A DNA stretch of 64,000 nt, taken from assembly GCA_037783415.1 (NCBI GenBank), contig JAZGTN010000069.1, forward strand, positions 1,984,001 through 2,048,000, read 5' to 3'. Of this stretch, positions 58,819 to 64,000 are shown one piece after another. Made by a program: the position numbers and the translations under genes. The notes beneath the pieces are model-generated. The model searched no databases. It saw only the letters and a list, made by a program, of their open reading frames with translations, and was not told where the DNA came from. Source of the DNA: Leptasterias polaris (lineage: Eukaryota > Echinodermata > Asteroidea > Forcipulatida > Asteriidae). Position 1 is the stretch's first letter; each line of letters starts with the position of its first letter.

Positions 58819-60661
58819 TTAAAAGTGGATTACATTTTTTATAAAATTTGTGAAAATTTATTCACGGCAGAAAATTATCTACCGATGTTGCAAATATTTG
58901 CTTTAATCATGTTAAAAGATAACAATCCACCAATCCAATCCTGCAATGCTAACTGCGTATGAATCGTCATCATAGGCAGGTTTCAATCAATGACAAACCA
59001 TTGAAAATTTAGATTTAATATATTGTGTTTAAATTTTCACTTTTTGTTTACTTTGGTAAGTTTGGTTCTGAGGAGTGCAAAGAGTTCTTCTCAATAACTT
59101 AAGGAGAGCAGTTTTATAGATCTTGTGTATTTCTAAAAAGTGAAGTATGTACTGGTGACATTGATATTAAATTGTGATTTGTAAGCTTAGTTAATTATGT
59201 AATTAAAAGAAAAACCATTCTCCTATGAACAGATGTTGGTAAAAGTTAAAAAGTTTAAGGCACTATAGAAATTGCTTAGTGAGATGCCCTTTTTATGACA
59301 CAGGAAGTTTGCGGGTTATGAAATCTATACAAAATCAATCAGGCTTGAATAATAATGAATCGTTTTATTATGTATACCCACGTACAATCGGGTATGTGTA
59401 CTGTACTGTGTGGAACAAGGGTAGAATTAGAAGGGTCGATCGTTCATTGTGGTTGCTTTGTAAGGGATTTCCCTTGTTTTTTCCATCCCAATCAGTTTGT
59501 CCTTCAACTTAATGTCAGGTTTTATACCTAATAACACCACATTTCAGATTGTGATCTTTCACTAGTTGGAAATCAAATGTGTTTTTTCCTTAACAATTGG
59601 TCCTCAGGACCTGTCAGATTTCTCTCCAAGTGGTTTGGGTCGCAGCTTTTGCATTGATAAATCATTCCTATCATAGGCATGTACATGTACATTTATTTAT
59701 GCCAATATGGTGAGTGAAAAGTTGGCAGACTTGTAAAACATCAAGCTCCAGTGGAACAAACCCTGTGTGATTGACTTTACATTTAAATCACAAAATATTA
59801 CACAGTATTCCATAGAGCAAGGGTATACTTTTTATGTCAACAAAATGTAATTTCTACTGAATTCTATAAGGGGCATTTTCATCTCAGTTAATGGTTTTAC
59901 AAATTTAGGATTTCATTTAAAATTGAATAAAACTAACACAACCGCACACAAATTTGTACATGTATATCTTTCTTTAGAGCATTCAGACACTCTTTGACTT
60001 TAGTAAAACTTGGTGTGAACTTTTTCCATGCAGCATTGCACAAGTGTAGTTGGTTGCCTCTGTGTTGCCTATGCCTTGGTACGACCATACGACAAGTCCC
60101 AAAGTATTTGTTCTCATACTCAAACTTGAGTTATATTTTCTTAAAACTCGCACCCACTCAAATTCAATTCCCGATCTACAAATTCTTCCAAAAGGTACCT
60201 GTACTGTAGAGCAAACTAAGTAAGATATGCCACGTAAACTGTATGTAAAGATCAGTAAGCTTGTTGTGTAAGTGCAGAGCTCAGGGGTCCAGCTGGTTGT
60301 CAACAGCTGGTCAGTTTGTAAAACATAATTAAATAATGAATGTAGTTTGTTTGTTTTATAAACATATTTGCAGTTGTAAGAAGTAGTGTTACGTTATCAA
60401 TGATAATGATAACATCAGTTCGGTATGGTAAGATACCATGGAGGAAGTGAAGATACTTTACTGACTTTAAACCATCAGTTGGGGCTTCAATAATGTATGT
60501 AAATCATCGATGAAAACACACAAAATATTATACAGAAAGCTTTGGTTAAAAACCTACATAAAATTGTCAACTTTCAATTGACTGAGTTTTATAACAGATG
60601 GTGATCAAATGATTTAATTATAATTAATATAAATAATTGTCCAAATGTAAAAGGAACCAAC

Positions 60662-60916
60662 CTGTTTGATCTCTCCATCGGCACTGACCCTAGCCCCAGC
60701 AGGCGAGAACGTCCCACTAAGTTGATACGTACGAATAGTATATTCACCATTCACGTTGCTATCCTGAAAAACTACCTCCACCACGGCACGATTGCCCGTA
60801 TGGCCAGAGCCAACAGCTTCGCTCACCGGGCCGTCACCGCTGCCGACTCCGTCCGCGTTCTCCCCCAACAAACACACGATCGGCCCGGCGATCAGCAGAA
60901 ACAAATGAAGGATCAT
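60662..60916 (-). CDS. ZNRF3: ZNRF3/RNF43-type E3 ligase, exon 1 (signal peptide, start of ectodomain)
   Basis: First coding exon, 85 codons, of a membrane E3 ubiquitin ligase that in animals ubiquitinates Frizzled and LRP6 and so damps Wnt signalling. Residues 1-18 (MILHLFLLIAGPIVCLLG) form a signal peptide. Residues 19-43 are a Gly/Ser/Asp-rich linker. From about residue 44 the ectodomain begins (AVVEVVFQDS, GEYT, LSGTFSPAGA, SADGEIKQ), matching the ZNRF3/RNF43 N-terminus. The start at 60914-60916 is chosen because an in-frame TAG lies 27 nt upstream (60941-60943) and A is at -3. The exon ends CAG before GTTGGT (a weak but usable donor), phase 0, and the reading continues exactly into exon 2 (EIKQ then MHPLGLC, as in vertebrate ZNRF3). 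Vertebrates have two paralogues; this may be the single pre-duplication gene, so the symbol stands for the family. Upstream non-coding exons cannot be excluded. Confidence 0.93.
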
Positions 60917-60927
60917 CTTGGCAGCAT
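60913..60927 (-). promoter_or_regulatory. Upstream ORF overlapping the ZNRF3 start codon
   Basis: ATGCTGCCAAGATGA on the minus strand encodes M-L-P-R and stops in a TGA that overlaps the main ATG as ATGA. It has G at -3. If the transcript includes it, it could lower or gate translation of the ligase. Confidence 0.6.
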
Positions 60928-61054
60928 TTCTAGGGATGGACTAGTCCGGTTCTTGCGACTGTGGCACAAGGAGAAACTTGAAAAATAGGCACGTTTTTTG
61001 AGGACGTGCTTTCACGTTACAGTATGAACCAACGAGTTTTCATCATCGTAAAAT

Positions 61055-61090
61055 ACTGTGTGTACTGTGTGTGTGTGTACTGTGTGTGCG
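61055..61090. repeat. TG-rich microsatellite
   Basis: Interrupted TG units (ACTGTGTGTAC repeats), about 140 nt upstream of the ligase start codon. Confidence 0.85.
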
Positions 61091-61113
61091 TAAAAAAAAT
61101 GTACTCGCGGCAT

Positions 61114-61136
61114 CCTTTGATGTTTAATCACGTGAC
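61114..61136. promoter_or_regulatory. Candidate TCF/LEF site and adjacent E-box
   Basis: CCTTTGATG (61114-61122) fits the TCF consensus SCTTTGATS exactly. TCACGTGAC (61128-61136) is a CACGTG E-box of MiT/TFE type. They lie about 200 nt upstream of the start codon. Vertebrate ZNRF3 and RNF43 are Wnt/beta-catenin targets, so such a site fits a feedback loop, but function is inferred. Confidence 0.4.
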
Positions 61137-61511
61137 CTTAGATTCGACCTCAAACTCATATGGATCTCAACACTATTTATTTAGGTGTGATTCAATCCCT
61201 TCATGTGATCTTAGCCTACATTGGAACTTATTTTTAACAGATGTTTGCGTGCAAAGATAAATTTGATTATCACATCAACTTTCCAGTTGATGTTTTGTAA
61301 CTTTGACTGTGTTTTATTGATGTACATTAGTATTTTTATATGAGCAAAGGTAAGCATTAACCCTTCAAAATTGAGAATGGGTCAGTCTACCAATGGTTCA
61401 GTGTGTGGTGGAGAGAGCCCGACCGACGTGTACACATTGATGGTACTCTTGTCGGCTTTTTTATTCACTTCAAAGCGCTTTCGCTTTTACCCCCAAGGGC
61501 ATTTTGTCTGT

Positions 61512-61529
61512 CCCCCCCCCCCCCCCCCC
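61512..61529. repeat. C18 homopolymer
   Basis: Eighteen consecutive C residues (G18 on the gene's strand). Confidence 0.95.
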
Positions 61530-62943
61530 TTTTGTAAGGGTTGAGGAAATAAAGGTGTGAATATTGGTTTTTCTATCAACATCTCTGAAGATTTCAAAGG
61601 TAAGCGGTTTGAACTTTATTTATGATTATTTATAAAATCCGATTTTCACTCAGCTGCTCATTTTTGTGCGCAGTGCCCATGGTGCATGCCAAAACGGTTT
61701 CTAATTCTTTTCTAAGAACAGCCTCATTGAGTAATGAACATATCTTAGTTCTACCATGGATGATATCTATTTTTTCCTCCATGGTTCTACCTGCACAGTG
61801 CAATGCAAATCATCCTTCTCGTATTGAGTATGTTGCCTCATAATTTTGGTAATTTAAAATCCACCTGTTGCCAGTTTGTTCTACCCTGGTCTTTTCCTTC
61901 CTCCATACCAGGCCATGGTCATATCATCATACATTAAAATTATATTTATTTGGATTATCGACCCACCAATGGAAGAACGGGAGTGGCGATCCTAATTCTT
62001 GGTGTTCCCATTAGAACGATAAATTTGCCAAAGTTTTAACCACCGCTAGGTAGAAAAAGGTTTGGTTCTGTGTGTTTACTTCTTCTGAAATGTTCTGAAG
62101 TATCCTTATAAGTTCTTCATGGTTAGTGAATGAACATTAAAGCGATTACCAGTCATCTGAGAAAGTTGTTTATAAGCCAACTCAATTAAAGTCCTAATTG
62201 ATTATTATTGCTATTTCCGTTCACTAAACCACAACTCAAACTGGGTTCCATGAAATAGTGATCACGGCGAGCAATTCTTTTCTTCGTTTTCCGTGAAATC
62301 ACCACTCGCAGAGCGTCTCCCTAATGAACCATTTCAGATGCGTCGGCGGCAGTTTCTTTGAATTTGAATGCACAAACTTAATCAGAAGTAGCGCCCTCTG
62401 TTGTTCATTAAAATAAAAGAAAACTCCTTACTTCTGCATGACTATGCCCAAATGCTCCCTGTTGTGGCAAACTAATATTCAATCAATTAATTTCGTTGTA
62501 TCCATTAGAAAACAAACAAGCAAAACAAAGATGAATAACTCAATTGGTAGCACACAAAATTAAACAGTGTATGAAAACAATAATGTGAAATATTGACATT
62601 AGGCAAGTAGGCCATAATTATACATTTTTTATTATTTAATAAAATATAATTTATAACCTTGTACTTTAATTCAAAACCATAACAAATTTTGGTGGCACCA
62701 ATGCTTTTCAATAAAATGGATTTGTTCAGTTGGTTTAAATTTATGCATTTTTTACACATTTATGCAAATATGGCATTTAAAAAATGTAGGTGAACAAAAA
62801 CTGATTTGAGCTTCAGATTACAATACAATGTCATATTTTCATTCTTGAACTCACAATAAATTAACTTAAAGTGATAAAGTCTAGATGTATATTTAAATAA
62901 GTATTAACTAACCAAACTAATGTTTTTGGAGAGCTTGATTTAA

Positions 62944-63298
62944 AGGGAACTTATACCTTTGGTTTTTGGTTACCGCTCGATTGTTTTAATCCTATCCTGT
63001 GAAAATTTCAAAAGGTGGTAGGGTTTTTTGAGTTATCACCAACAATCCGGAGCGGTTATGTCCATGCAGGAAGAATAATCCGTAATTGGAATACAATCTG
63101 AGAAAGGTGTCCGACAGTAACGTTTCTCAGATTCAAATTTAGGGGGATAAAAACTTATATATTTTTCCATAACTAAATTACTTCGGTGTGAAATGATTCT
63201 CAAAATGCTTTATACTATCGAAAGATGCTGTACTTCTAACTAAGTAAGCTTTTATTGCAATAAATTTTAAGAGTGATTACCAAATGTATACCTTCCCT
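62944..63298. mobile_element. Family A MITE, best full-length copy, TTAA on both sides
   Basis: TTAA at 62940-62943 and 63299-63302. Begins AGGGAACTTATACCTTTGGT. Ends, reversed, AGGGAAGGTATACATTTGGT. The centre has the inverted pair CAATCTGAGAAAGGTGTCC / GTAACGTTTCTCAGATT. Length 355 bp, no coding capacity. It lies about 2 kb upstream of the first coding exon. Confidence 0.9.
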
Positions 63299-64000
63299 TT
63301 AAATGAAGGAGAGTGAACAACATAAAACAAACAAAACCAAAAACAGTATACAAACTTCTTCACTTTTATGTTTGAAAATCACTTGACTTACATGTAAGCA
63401 ATTTATGTTTCAGGTCTCATGGAGGAAAACCTCATTTATTTTGTTATTTTGCTTTTACACAAGTTGTGTTCTTATTTCAGCTAAAACTTTTATAATATCG
63501 CAAATAACAGAATAAAGTATAATTCGAACATTATTTTCAATTTGTCATTCGCATAATCACACAACATTTATTCAAGTGGCGATTTAAAAGTACATAAAGA
63601 GAACTGCTTTCTAAAAAAGCATTTACACACAGTATGTGGCTTGCCCAGAACATTGAAAGAATACGCAGGGAAAAAACACATTCAGGTATTCTGGTACAAT
63701 ACTGATACAATCCTTTTTGTCAAATTTCATTCTGACTCAATCCATGCTGGTAGACTACATTGTGTTTACAGTACACTCTGGTATATTTTGCCACAAATAT
63801 CCTTAAATCTAAATTGGTACTATAACCTCATTTGGAGCTGGGATACAAAATAACTGTCACCTTTTCATTCATTTTGGACATCATGATATACTACTTTACC
63901 CAAAATAAGATTAATGTTTTGTCAAAAAGAGTGAAAAGGTCAAAGTATAAGATAACTTACCACAGTTGTGGATTGTGAAAAGGCTGTGTTTTGTTAAAAT

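Larger units (their letters stand above)
31097..60661 (-). other. ZNRF3 intron 1 (29.6 kb)
   Basis: Nearly half of the window. Carries most of the repeats described (SINE tails, families A, B, C, D, E, F, H, I and M, pogo-like and Harbinger-like elements, a LINE fragment). The long ORFs in it show no recognisable domain apart from the LINE. Segments without supported features include 32550-33330, 34520-36600, 37330-38400, 38600-40550, 42230-42700, 42960-43840, 49230-50430, 52730-53040, 54090-55250, 56600-57880 and 58830-60650. First introns of developmental genes often carry enhancers; 42230-42540 is one candidate by composition. Confidence 0.75.
60917..64000 (-). promoter_or_regulatory. 5' flank and probable promoter of the ZNRF3-type gene
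   Basis: Upstream of the first coding exon. There is no TATA box that I would defend, so the transcription start is unknown. It contains a TCF/LEF-type site and an E-box (61114-61136), a TG-rich tract, a C18 tract and a family A MITE (62944-63298). 61530-62900 and 63310-64000 show no supported feature, and none of the small ORFs there is convincing. Confidence 0.5.

Overview
The window is AT-rich, intron-dominated animal DNA. It holds one recognisable protein-coding gene, on the minus strand: the 5' two-thirds of a ZNRF3/RNF43-family gene, a membrane E3 ubiquitin ligase that removes Frizzled/LRP6 Wnt receptors from the cell surface and is antagonised by R-spondin. Long phase-0 introns, tRNA-derived SINEs, many short inverted-repeat transposons and a very frequent TACATGTA motif fit a marine invertebrate deuterostome. 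An echinoderm (sea star or sea cucumber type) is my best guess, made from repeat character and not proven.

Gene layout, 5' to 3' on the minus strand: exon 1 (60662-60916; signal peptide and start of the ectodomain), exon 2 (30980-31096), exon 3 (20888-20962), exon 4 (7738-7881; rest of the PA-like ectodomain), exon 5 (1537-1650; transmembrane helix), exon 6 (413-643; juxtamembrane linker and first two RING cysteines). All junctions are GT-AG and phase 0, and together they give 312 residues. The rest of the RING and the cytoplasmic tail lie beyond position 1. Introns 1-5 are about 29.6, 10.0, 13.0, 6.1 and 0.9 kb. The 3 kb upstream of exon 1 contain the probable promoter, including a TCF/LEF-type site near the start codon.

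The introns are repeat-rich. I could separate: (i) a group of TTAA-flanked MITEs sharing the end AGG(N)n-TTTGGTAAT (families A, B and I); (ii) elements with the shared end CCCAATTTCATAGAGCTGCTTA (C, D and the CpG-rich E); (iii) tRNA-like SINEs of at least two types (F, G); (iv) a pogo/Tc1-like element with TA flanks; (v) a PIF/Harbinger-like MITE with TAA flanks; (vi) foldback elements, one with 66-bp perfect arms; (vii) a 5'-truncated non-LTR retrotransposon; (viii) tandem repeats, an interstitial telomere-like block and homopolymer tracts. Several elements are nested, which gives an insertion order.

The most notable points are an internal 16-residue duplication in the juxtamembrane region of the ligase, a coding structure in which every internal exon is a multiple of three, a short upstream ORF whose stop overlaps the ligase start codon, and recurrent MITE insertion into the same TTAA of family C. 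I found no second convincing gene, no tRNA or rRNA gene and no CRISPR array.
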